A stretch of DNA of 64,000 bases from Epiperipatus broadwayi (Eukaryota; Onychophora; Udeonychophora; Euonychophora; Peripatidae). The notes beneath the pieces were generated by a model that saw only the letters and a program-made list of their open reading frames with translations, did no database searches and was not told the origin of the DNA. Location: NCBI GenBank assembly GCA_028023455.1, contig JAQFVV010006238.1, forward strand, positions 2,984,572 to 3,048,571, given 5' to 3'. Shown here piece after piece: positions 47,408-57,200 of the stretch; position 1 is the stretch's first letter, and each line of letters opens with the position of its first letter. Position numbers and translations under genes: made by a program.

Positions 47408-47600
47408 GATGTTTTAATTGTAACCATTAAAAGTAGAATCTTTTTTGTTAGCCATATTTCTTTAGTAAGATGATCTCTTCATTCGACAAAAAACAACTCT
47501 TGTCAAAAGATTTTTGTCACAGAAAATATTTGTGCAGGATGGTGACGAGAATTAAAATAAAGAAAAAATTCGTCATATTATTTTGATAATTAAAAACTTA
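47408..47600 (-). pseudogene. PLE family A, 5' part of the interrupted minus copy
   Basis: The reverse complement of 47950-48160 (landmark CTTTTGACAAGAG and TTACTAAAGAAAT versus TTACTCAAGAAAT). Joining it to 45427-46139 without the nested PLE restores a continuous match to the plus copy across the insertion site. It abuts the plus-strand copy head to head at about 47600. Confidence 0.75.
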
Positions 47601-47604
47601 ATAA

Positions 47605-48785
47605 AACTGATTTATTGATTAGTTTTGATGTTTATTCTATATTTTCTAGTATTCCTTTTGAAGAAGCTTTATCTATAATAGATCAATACAATAATTTGCC
47701 CATTATCAAAACATTGCCTACATTTTTAAATCGTGATTTTCAAAAATGTAAACAAATTACAGGACTTTCTAGGATATCTCCACTGTTACCTGGAATTTCT
47801 GATCTCTTCATGAATAATTTTGTAAGTCAAGTATTAAATGCAGCTACTAAAAAACGTTCTATTTGGCTCAAATATGTGGATAATACATTTGTTATATTGC
47901 CTCATAATATTAATGCTTTGTATTGTTTTCTTGTTCTTTTTTAACGATTGGCATCCTAATATTAAGTTTACTATAGAAGTTGAAAATAAATCACCCACAC
48001 AGAAAATATCTTAATTTTAATTCTCATTATCATCCTGTGCAAATATTTTCTGTAACAAAAAATCTTTTGACAAGAGCTTATAGTGTATTGGATAAAAATC
48101 ATCTTACTCAAGAAATAGAACTAACAAAAAATATTCTACTTTCTACTGGTTACAATAAAAACATCATATATAAGGCATTACATAGCATTGATACTAAAAA
48201 GAAGAAAGATTATAAAATTGACAATTCATCTAGTTATAAAATGGTTTTACCTTGTATAAAAGGAATCGCTGATAAAATTAGCAGAAGAATATCTAATTTT
48301 AACTAATTTCAACTAATTTTAACATAAAAACTTCTTTTTTCACTAGCAAAAAAATTGGTGATTTTTTTTACCTAAAGGCAGAGTACTTTTGGAATACAAG
48401 GGTGTTTATGAAAGTCCATATTTACAGGGCTCAAAAAGCTATATAGGTCAGGTCACAAACCTGATTTTGATAATTCTAAAATACTTGCTAATTTGTAAAA
48501 GTATGATTTGAGAACCATGAAGATGTTGATTGAAATATTAAAAAGACCAACTGATTGAAATAGAGCTAATGAAGCACAATGCCTTATGGAGACCAGTTAT
48601 TTTGGCTCTTTCTTCTAATATAAATTTGAAATCATTTAATGGTGAAACTGAAGAAAATAAATATTTTGTTAATCACATATTCTGAATGCTCAATTACTTC
48701 AATCTCATCCTTTACCTCATACTCAATCTCGTTATTATTTGAGATCTAATTGTTTTCTTTGAACAGTTAATCTTGACCCTAACCC
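47605..48785 (+). pseudogene. PLE family A, plus copy (RT and GIY-YIG remnant)
   Basis: Frame 47615-47944 reads ISFDVYSIFSSIPFEEAL (RT box with the first catalytic Asp), QITGLSRISPLLPGISDLFM (normally GLSMGSPLSP) and YVDNTFVIL. The catalytic YVDD has become YVDN. Frame 47980-48306 is the thumb and connection (NLLTRAYSVLD, LLSTGYN, LPCIKGIADKISRRI). The GIY-YIG start follows (VYE..YLQGSKSYIGQ) and then a deletion joins GGTCA to GTCACAAAC relative to the minus copy. It is inactive and 5' truncated. Confidence 0.8.
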
Positions 48786-49641
48786 ATCTATTATATATAT
48801 ATTCCTAATCAAAGACACCCATACTCTACCATCTACATCAATGTGCATAAAATAATTAATTAAATAAAGGTATTAGAAAACTAAGTAGTGGTGTTTATGT
48901 TGAGATTCTTGTTCTTCTTTATTGTAGAAGACAAGTTGTCCCGTGAAATATCTACTTTTATATCATCAATTGAATTGCCTAATAAATTAAAGTGTTTTGA
49001 TATTATTCTAACATTATTTTTAAATGTTTTTATTTAACTTAGAAATTATGTTGTTTGTTTGTTTATCACTTATGACAATTCACCCAAACAAAGGCATTTA
49101 ATAAGTATTATATATTGAAAATAATCAAATAATTAGTTGCTCTGTAGGTCAAGTGATATTTATCCATTGGAATTAATAGGTTAGCTTTGATCCAAGAATC
49201 TTTAGCTATTAAGGGCATCTTTCTACTATTGTACTAAACTACATAGAAGAAAACAAGTATTAAAAAGGAGAAAGATAATCAACTTTATTCTCTGTAGAAA
49301 GTAATCGATTTAATTTTGAGGAAAGTCTATTGATGTTGTTATTGATTGCTGAAGCATGGAAACCTTTTGATTTACTAATTATACTGAATTGACATTTGTC
49401 TTAACACAATAACAAAGCAGAATACTTTTTTATATACATAAATAGAAAGTTAACCTGAGTTTCTTTTTTTTTTTTCAGAACAGTTTTAAGCCAGAAAGAA
49501 ATTAATTTTGGCCAGATAAGAATATCATTATTAGAAACGCAGAAGCATGAACTAACAATCTGCATTGATTATTTTAAAATATTTACAAATAATTTGATTT
49601 TATATTAATTTTATTAATTTTTCTTACTGTTTAATATATAG

Positions 49642-49731
49642 ACCTCACGTATGTGCCTTTCAAGTAATTCGGGGGTCAGACAAGCGTTTTAGCTTTCCAT
49701 GGATTCGTGGATCTTACTGCTCACAACCCAC
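49642..49731 (+). CDS. second coding exon of the secreted EMI-like gene
   Basis: A 90-bp exon between a strong acceptor (TTCTTACTGTTTAATATATAG) and a perfect GTAAGT donor at 49732. With the phase set by exon 1 it is fully open: GPHVCAFQVIRG, then SDKRFSFPWIRG and SYCSQP, ending in AC of the next codon. GPHVCAFQ matches the GPNVCA(V/L/F)Q opening of EMI domains in periostin, TGFBI and fasciclin-type proteins, and a second Cys follows about 22 residues later. Related proteins usually have another Cys in between, which is not seen here. Its balanced base composition stands out from the surrounding AT-rich intron. The rest of the EMI and any FAS1 domains should be on later exons, which I could not find before 64000. 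Confidence 0.58.
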
Positions 49732-49734
49732 GTA

Positions 49735-50125
49735 AGTAAAGCGTTATTATTAAATAATGAATAATGTATATGAAATAAAAACTAAATGCAATTTATATTT
49801 TTAATGTGAAGCGATTTTATAGTCTTTAAAATAGTCATTAGAAGTAAATGTTAAAATTTTTATTTAAATATTTATATTTTAAACATTCAGTCTAGACTAG
49901 AAATGCTTCAAAGAAATGTTTTATATTAATTAAAATTCTTAATATATATATATAGAAACAATGCATAACGCTAACTGAAATCTTTATAAAATATTTTAAA
50001 TGCTCCATGACTATATTTTATCAGCTACACTACCCCTTTAAATAAAGAAAAACATGAATTTTACAGCTTTTTTTTACTTAAAGGGGAGTGTGGTTGATAG
50101 AATATAGCTATGGGGCATTTAAAAA
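49735..50125 (+). other. next intron, no recognised feature
   Basis: AT-rich sequence with a weak inverted repeat (about 49980-50110; TTTAAATAAAGAAAAA region versus TTACTTAAAGGGGAG). Confidence 0.3.
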
Positions 50126-50127
50126 AT

Positions 50128-50248
50128 ATATATCATCTGAACCCAGACATTCAAGCTCTTTTCAGTCATTCACTCTATCCAATATAACCGAAACACATAA
50201 CCATATGTATGTGAAAAGATAAATGATCTCCAATATACGCATTTAATT
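50128..50248 (-). repeat. F1 repeat, 5' truncated, minus
   Basis: The minus strand reads AAATGCGTATATTGGAGATC, then TTTATCTTTTCACATACATA and ends near GTCTGGGTTCAGATG. This is the 3' part of F1 starting just after the ribozyme GAAA. Confidence 0.55.
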
Positions 50249-50377
50249 ACATCTAGATTAAGTATATATACTATATTGTGTTTAAATATTATATATAGCA
50301 TCTCTGGCTAGAAATTGTCTAATTCAGTTGAATAGTGTTTAATGTCCATTATTTTAAAGTAACCCTGTGCAATTTGG

Positions 50378-50470
50378 CACAGTTGGTAAAGCATCCAACT
50401 TGAGATTGGGAAGCCTCAGGATCGCTGCTGGTGCTCACAAGTCTGGGGTTTGAACTTCATATGAATTCTT
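50378..50470 (+). repeat. tRNA-like SINE head, distinct family
   Basis: A-box-like TTGGCACAGTTGGTAAAGC and B-box-like GGGTTTGAACTTC lie about 60 bases apart. The acceptor stem does not close, so it is a tRNA-derived repeat rather than a tRNA gene. It differs from the 35-kb SINE. Confidence 0.5.
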
Positions 50471-50479
50471 CAGCAAGAA

Positions 50480-51560
50480 AGTCATATGACTTTTTTTAAA
50501 ATTACAAAGATGCACTAAATATATCGTTTGCATACCCAACACCACATCACCTGATATGACAGCACTAAAAAAGGATTTATTAAGGACTATCATTTGTTAT
50601 ATATTAATTGTTAATGCTGACACTAGGTGGCATAAAAGTAGTAAAAATAAAAGAGTTTGCACATAAATATATTTTTCCATCTATATAGTTTAACTTCAAA
50701 TGTTTTAAAATAACATTGTTTTTTGTTTTTTAAATAAACAAAGGTAATAACTCGATCTACTCTCATCCCATCTATAATATGTTCTTCCGAAACAAGTCTG
50801 GGATATAATCTGATATAAGACAGTTTCTTCTTAAGCAAAAAACCCAAAAGATTCCCTGCTTAGGCTATTTATCCAGAATAAAATCTTTCTTTCAAACTCT
50901 TTTACATTATAATAAACACAACTACTTTTTATTACTTATTACCCAATTATTTTTCTACCCCTGCTTTATCTCCCATCCCCTATATTTTAATAAAAAATGT
51001 TTTGTTAATTTCATTATTCTGTCCTCATATTATCTAAAATTTCTACTCCTTTCACTCTTTTAACCTTTAAATTTCTCCTACTCTCCACATAATATATTAT
51101 TATCCTATTTCAATAATCTACACTCCAAAATAAGTGTCCAATACTTTATTTTCCAACTCCACATAAATTAAATCTACAATCTAAATATTTATTTGATTTT
51201 TGCCTTTTTTTCTTTGGTATATCGTGAAATATATATATAGTAAAATGATCAACACGCTTTGTTATAGTTCACAGGTTCGTTTGTATAATCGTTGCAAAAC
51301 TCATTTCTAGAGTAGTTTTTTATTTTATTTTACTTTCGTTTGGAGTTGGAAATATCATACTTGTTTATAAGTGACTGCTGTATGTATTGCATCAAATACC
51401 AATTCTCTTACATTGTATCACATTTCCTATATTTTTTTTATTTATTTAACTCTACAATATTTCTTTTATTTATATTTTTTTTTCATAATTTTACTTTCTT
51501 TTTTTCTAAATAATTTATGCATCTACTTTTTTATTGTCATAATTATATACATGTAATCCA
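50480..51560. other. non-coding, dispersed repeat piece
   Basis: Bases 50590-50650 resemble the F2 end sequence (CACTAGGTGGCATAAAAGT). Bases 51270-51400 repeat sequence found at 23190-23300. The rest is pyrimidine- and AT-rich. Confidence 0.35.
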
Positions 51561-51562
51561 AA

Positions 51563-51832
51563 AATGAAATACATGGGTGAGAAAACTTACAGGTGTTACT
51601 GGCATCATTGAATTAAGAAACTAAAATGGAGTTAGGCTGGACATATTGCTAGAAGAGATTGTAAACGACCAAGAAAAAGACCACATGTGAGATAGATGGA
51701 TGAAACAATAAAGTGTGTTGAGGTAACGTGGAAGAAAAAGCCTAGAGATTGGAGAAGATGGGTTGAACTTGGAGAGACCTTCATCCTGCAGTGGAATGAT
51801 AATGGTTGAAAATGATAATGATGATGATGATT
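51563..51832 (+). pseudogene. RTE-like LINE 3' fragment with internal deletion
   Basis: Matches 21955-22262 but lacks about 50 bases after GCTAGAAGAGAT. It ends in a GATGATGATGAT tail, like the other RTE copies. Confidence 0.7.
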
Positions 51833-52560
51833 ACATTTTTTCTATATATTTATTCCACCATTTATATACTGTAAAACTTTTCTTGTCTAGCATATTTGTT
51901 GTCTTCTCCATATAATCCAATTACACACCATTTTTACTCATCTATTTTCATTTTTATATTATAATCTTCCAAATTGTTTTTTTTAGAAATAAATATAATT
52001 TATTATCATGTACAATCTGTTACAACTGATTACTTCTTTTCCTTGAATTACAAAGGTTATAGTTCTAGATTCGTGGCCACTTCAAAAATTTGCTCTTGGC
52101 TGTTTGTTTGTTATCCTTTGATGTATTTTGTGAGTTCATTTACAGAAATGATACCTTGTTGAAAGTTTCCTGAGTTAATTATGGAGTTGATAGCATTCTA
52201 TTACTGTGTTTGATGTTTTTACTATTGCAATGTAATCAGGCTGTGCATCCAGTGTTTTGCCCCAATATTAATTGGCATTGAAAGTCACTGTGGTGAATGA
52301 GTGAAAAACTAACCAGACTAATGATGGAATGATCCCTAGTGATGATATTGGTTTTGGGATAAACAAGATCAAAATGTTCACCATTTTGTGTGATTCATCT
52401 GGGTTTTCATTATTGTTCTTTAATACTGATGTTAATTGAGTTACTATTGGGATTTTAACTTCTTATCTTGAGATATTCAAAATCAGTTATCACTTTGTTC
52501 ATCTGCTGACATTGAGAGTTCAGGTATATATGCGTTGACATCCTGTTTATCATCAATTAG

Positions 52561-53161
52561 TTAAAATCTTGTATTTTCTTTATTTCTTTTGGAATTTGGG
52601 GCTTTATTCATGTTTGCATTATGTTCAGGGTTTTTAGTGTCCAAGTCAGCATTTGAGATGTTTAATTCATCAGCCGAGGAGCTGGAGGAATCATTAGTTT
52701 TCGTCTTCATGTGATTAACACTTGGAAGTTGTTCAATTGGGGGTTTTGGTCTAATCTGCTGGCTTGTGTAGTCATGTGCTTTTGATTTGGAGGGTAAAGG
52801 TTTAGTTTTATTCGATTGGGTTTTAGTTAATGTTTCTTTTTCCAGACATTTCTTACATTGTGAATCAACTTGTTGTAGATTTGGATTATCTTCTATATTG
52901 CTTTTCTGAGTTTCAGTTAAGTTTTGTTGAAGTTTATTCTTTTGTGTATCTGTTTGCATTTTTTCAGCTAATTCCTGCATTATTGAGGCACTTTTCCCCC
53001 CCCCCCCCCCCCCCCCCCTGGTCCAAAAAATGCCCCCCATTTTTAAATTTACGGCCGCGCATAGGTGGGCCCCTGACTTAGAGGTTGAAGGTTGATTAAA
53101 ATCAGTTGGATTCTCCATAACTTGACATTTATGGTTTTTGGTCTTTCTTGAATTACATGCT
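52561..53161 (-). pseudogene. ORF1 (gag-like) C-terminal region of a LINE
   Basis: The minus frame starts just after a zinc-knuckle region at CNSRKTKNHKCQVMENPTD. A Gln/Lys/Ser/Thr-rich, low-complexity tail follows (QELAEKMQTDTQKNK, NDSSSSSADELNI) and ends at 52561. The tail is typical of LINE ORF1 gag-like proteins rather than of a host enzyme. The frame is interrupted, without loss of phase, by the foreign C-run segment at 52996-53076. Confidence 0.55.
52996..53076 (-). mobile_element. poly-C run and hAT-like transposon tip
   Basis: A 23-base C run (52996-53018) adjoins, on minus, CAGGGGCCCACCTATGCGCG and GGGGGGCATTTTTTGGACC. CAGGGG is the terminal motif of many hAT elements. The GC content is very different from the host. 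A 4-5 bp AAGT-type repeat flanks it. It is probably a transposon end captured in the ORF1 copy; the identification is tentative. Confidence 0.4.
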
Positions 53162-53376
53162 GAAATTGAATTGCCACCAAGTACAGCAGCTTTCACCCTC
53201 AAATTAAATCAAGATATCACATTCCTCGATATACCTTCAATACTTGAACAACAAAAATGTCCAATCTTCATATCAATAAAAGGGATTAAACCACAGTGTT
53301 TTCTATGTGGAGACAGATCCCATCTGGTCAAAACTTGGCCTCAAAAATATTGTGAAGCATGTAATTCAAGAAAGAC
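53162..53376 (+). pseudogene. inverted 5' segment of ORF1 with zinc knuckle
   Basis: Plus frame: AEIELPPSTAAFTLKLNQ, FLDIPSILEQQKCPIF, then KPQCFLCGDRSHLVKTWPQK, a CCHC-like zinc knuckle whose fourth ligand is replaced by Trp, then YCEACNSRKT. The last 22 bases (53356-53377) repeat, inverted, the 5' edge of the minus segment (53140-53161). The two pieces are therefore consecutive parts of one ORF1, and the 5' part has been flipped. Confidence 0.75.
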
Positions 53377-53609
53377 CTTCCAAATTGTTTTAACTTGTTT
53401 TTAGTTTTTTTTTCATTAAAAAAAGAAGCCCACCTTATCTTATCTTGAAGAGCCTCAATTGCTCTCAACAATTTATCAATCAATATATATTTATATTCTT
53501 CTTTTTATATTTTCTCTAAACATTTTTGAGTTCATTAGCTAATAAAAATCACATCATTTCTGAATATTAAAGCAGTCAATATCATTTTTTTTAAATAATT
53601 ATATATATA

Positions 53610-53835
53610 TATTATAACGGAACAGCATATTTGATAGCCCTAGTTGAGGCACCAAATATAACGGAACGGCATTTAATCATCCCAGTTGATGCGTCAAATA
53701 TAACAGAATCGATTATATTTAATGCTTGAAAATCATTAACTTATACTTCACAATTAGGTTCACCAGATATAACAGAATGGATTATATTTAAAGTCTAAGT
53801 TGGTCTTGTTAAATATAATGGGATGATTAAATTCC
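53610..53835. repeat. degenerate tandem repeat around ATATAACGGAAC
   Basis: About four units of 40-70 bp share (A)ATATAACGGAA(C/T) and CCAGTTGATGCGTCA or CTAGTTGAGGCACCA phrases (near 53614, 53657, 53699, 53766, 53811). Confidence 0.55.
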
Positions 53836-53839
53836 CTAG

Positions 53840-54158
53840 AAAGAGGATATGCATTTCACTATAATCAGACTTTGGGTCTTCAGGTAGAATGCTAGAAATG
53901 AATCGATGAAATACTAAGTCCATGATTATATCTATCTTTATTATGCTAGCTCAATAATTTTTAAATAAGTTTTAATATAATTTAGACTAGTTCCTCCATC
54001 TCTCATCCCTCTTTCAGTCACCATTATGCCACGATATTCAAACTCATGGAGAATTTGCAATTAGCTCTTTTCAGGGATAATTTCAAAACAAGTTATTATT
54101 TAATATGCCTTTATATAAGCATTAATTAATAACTAACATTCATATGATGTTTATAATA

Positions 54159-54226
<68 letters not shown>

Positions 54227-57200
54227 ACATATATGTATGTTCTCATGTCCCACACATATATATTATTTAATTGAGAAAAAAAAATTTCTTTTATATATAT
54301 ATAGATTTATGTGTACGTATATTATATGTGTAATATATAGTTGATAAATTAATAAGTGGTGAATGAATATAATGTTGTAAGAAATGATATTTTAATATGT
54401 TATTTTTCTTATTAAATAATTAATATATTCAGTTATTTAGTTTTATTTCTGTAAAATAAAACATTCAGAAAGTGTAAAATAAGGCGATCAGATTAGTAGA
54501 TTAGGAGATTAAAAAAATGTACATGTGCAAAAAAGTGTGAAAGAATGAAAATGTCTGTATAAAAACAAAAATGCTTTTACACCTATTGCTAGTGACTATA
54601 GATTGCCAGCTTTATTGTTTGTGTTATCTGTGTCTAAGATTATTTTTATAAAGGGGGTGCTTTGATGTAATAAAGCGTGATTATTAATTTTCTTGTAAAA
54701 TCGCGATAGAACATCAACTTGTCAAACTCTGATTTTTTTTCTTTTATCTCAAGATAAGATATGCAGGTGGTCAGTTTCTTTGACCAAAGATTGGCAATAT
54801 AAATGAATGAAATAATATTGAGAGGCACTCAATCAGTATTATTAATCAGAGATGTAATGACTCAGTTTTTACCTTATTATTAAACAGAAATGTTTAAAGA
54901 TCACTCAGTCATTATTATTAAAAAGAGATGTAACGATCAGTTTTTTTTTAATGTTGGAAAAAGAAAGTGAGCAATTTGATTTTTTTTTCACTCTTTAAAA
55001 ATTGAAAAAAGGAAGGAAATGACTCTTGTTTTAAAGCCAGTATAGACAAAGATGTGCATCTATATAAGTAATTTCCAGCAGTATTAAGATAAAGAAGAAA
55101 GAATGGAACAAAATTGAATTACTTGGAAGAAATTATTAACAATTATATAAAAATGATATTAATATATCTTGCTGTGCATAATACCATGAATTTGCATTGC
55201 TAAAACCATTTTTTTCTGCTTCCTGGAATAATACAGAATGGGTTAAAATCACTAATCTACTGTGGAGTCATATACCAATCAAATAATAACCAACAAAATG
55301 ATAGAGTTTGAAGCCAACCACACAAGCTATATGAAATGCTTCTTTTCTGGCTCCTGGTCTATTCTAGGCTCATTACCTTTGGGTGGATGGAGAAGGGGAA
55401 AGAAGAGGAAAAGAAAATGTACAAAAGCCATATATAGCCAAATTTGAAGCTATGAATCAAATTTTTGTTAAAGTTTTCCTCAGTCATCTAAAGTGTCTAA
55501 AATGATTTTTTTTAAATGGGAAAGACAAGAAAATCCACCAATTCATACCTATCTAAAAGTATTTATAATAACTCTTTTTTGAAATGGTAGAATGAAGCCA
55601 ATCAACAAATTCAGCATTATCAAAAGTATCAACAATAAATAATTTTAAAATTGAAGAAATAAGCAGGTCAATTAATTCATGTTTATCTTGAAGTATCTGC
55701 AAGAACTTTGTTTTTTTTTATGGAGCAAAGACAAGCAGTCTGAAAATTCAAACTCAGGACATTTATAAGAAGTGAAAGTGATCAGGTAACTATGAACTTT
55801 CGTTAACAGATCTTTTATTATTGCTTATTAAAAGTAAACCTTAATTTATTGTTCAAAGCATTATTTTTTTCTTTGATACAGAAGCATTAAAGGCTTGTTT
55901 ATCGATAGTTATTCTCAATACCACATAACATAACACAAACACAATTTAAATCTTTAAACTTAAATTTTCATTATTTTTTTTATTATTTCTTTTATATTAT
56001 ATATTGTAATATTGAAATGTTTTTTTTTAATTGTTCTTCAGTTGTTATGATAATGAGCAACCTATAAATATATGCATTTATAATGTGTTTTTTTTTTATC
56101 TAGTTGCATATTAAAATTGATATAATGTATTTTATTTTCTTTTGCTAAAAGGTTGCACGAATATTTTTATATATATATGTAATTTATGTATTAATCTCTA
56201 ATATAGGGGTATACATTTTAAACATATATGTTAACATTACCGAATGTGTGTGCATGTGTAATTGCTTATATAAACACGTCAAAAGAATAGGTTATACCTA
56301 GTTAGTTTAAATATAGTAAATTATAAAGCAGGAATCACAATTGAATGGAAGTGAAATAAAACACACAAGTTACATATGAAATTTATTTTTATAATTTAAT
56401 AAGTTAGGAAAGTCTTAAGTAAGCATTCCATGAAATATATTTTTTTTAAATGTCATTTTAAGCCAGCTTATTTTAAAATATCCAAAATGACAAACTTATA
56501 TATTAGATTTATTTGGTTGTGCTTATATAAATTTTTTGTATTAGTTTTGTATTGAATTAATGTAATAATAAGCCATTTATCTAATTAGTAAATTTGATTT
56601 TAAAGAAGGAAAGAAGAATAGTATTAATAAAATATAATTATATATCTTAATTGATTTCCGAGTTCTTATTAAAAATATTGTTGTATTTTTCTTGTCTTAA
56701 TTCTATTGTTTAAATGATCATCATCATCATCATCGCTCACAGATACTAAGAATCATCATTCGTAAATATTGAGCAATCATTTGCTAATATTAAATGCTCG
56801 CAAAATGTTAAGTAAACTAGAATGTTGATTTACATTTAGGTATTTAAGGGTTAAGCTTGATAATAACCAAGTTTTCATAATTATAGGTGTATAAAGAAAG
56901 CTAAAATTATGTTGTGTCCATGAATTATGATCATCCTCATCAAAGATGGATATCGTATTATTGATTAAAATGTTTCAAATAATACTATATCATCATCATT
57001 AATAAATTATAATCATTAAATCTAATGTTTAGCATAATTAATATATGTAGTAAATAAAGATTTATAGAAAGATGAATATCATGCATAGAGATTCATGATG
57101 ATCATTCATCATCACTAGTATTATTAAATCCTGGTTTTAACTATAAAGGTATTTTAGTAAATAACTATAAACTTATATAAATGCTAGTAAATGTAATATT

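Larger units (their letters stand above)
35670..49641 (+). other. intron of about 14 kb, transposon-filled
   Basis: It lies between the two in-phase exons, with GT at 35670-35671 and AG at 49640-49641. It contains F2 elements, three PLE units, SINEs and simple repeats listed separately. The segments 35674-36510 and 48790-49640 show nothing recognisable. Confidence 0.5.
51981..53376 (-). mobile_element. retroposon with ORF1-like frame, 5' inversion and target duplication
   Basis: CTTCCAAATTGTTTT occurs exactly on both sides (51966-51980 and 53377-53391, a 15-bp target duplication; the right copy shares its first C with the element edge). In minus orientation the element ends in AAATTATATTTATTTC and an A run at 51981. 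Its 5' 200 bp are inverted (see 53162-53376). It has an ORF1-type frame but no reverse transcriptase, so it is either internally deleted or an ORF1-only non-autonomous LINE derivative. Confidence 0.8.

Noticed and set aside
54144-54344. Plus frame rich in Tyr-Ile
   Set aside because: Translation of a TA microsatellite.
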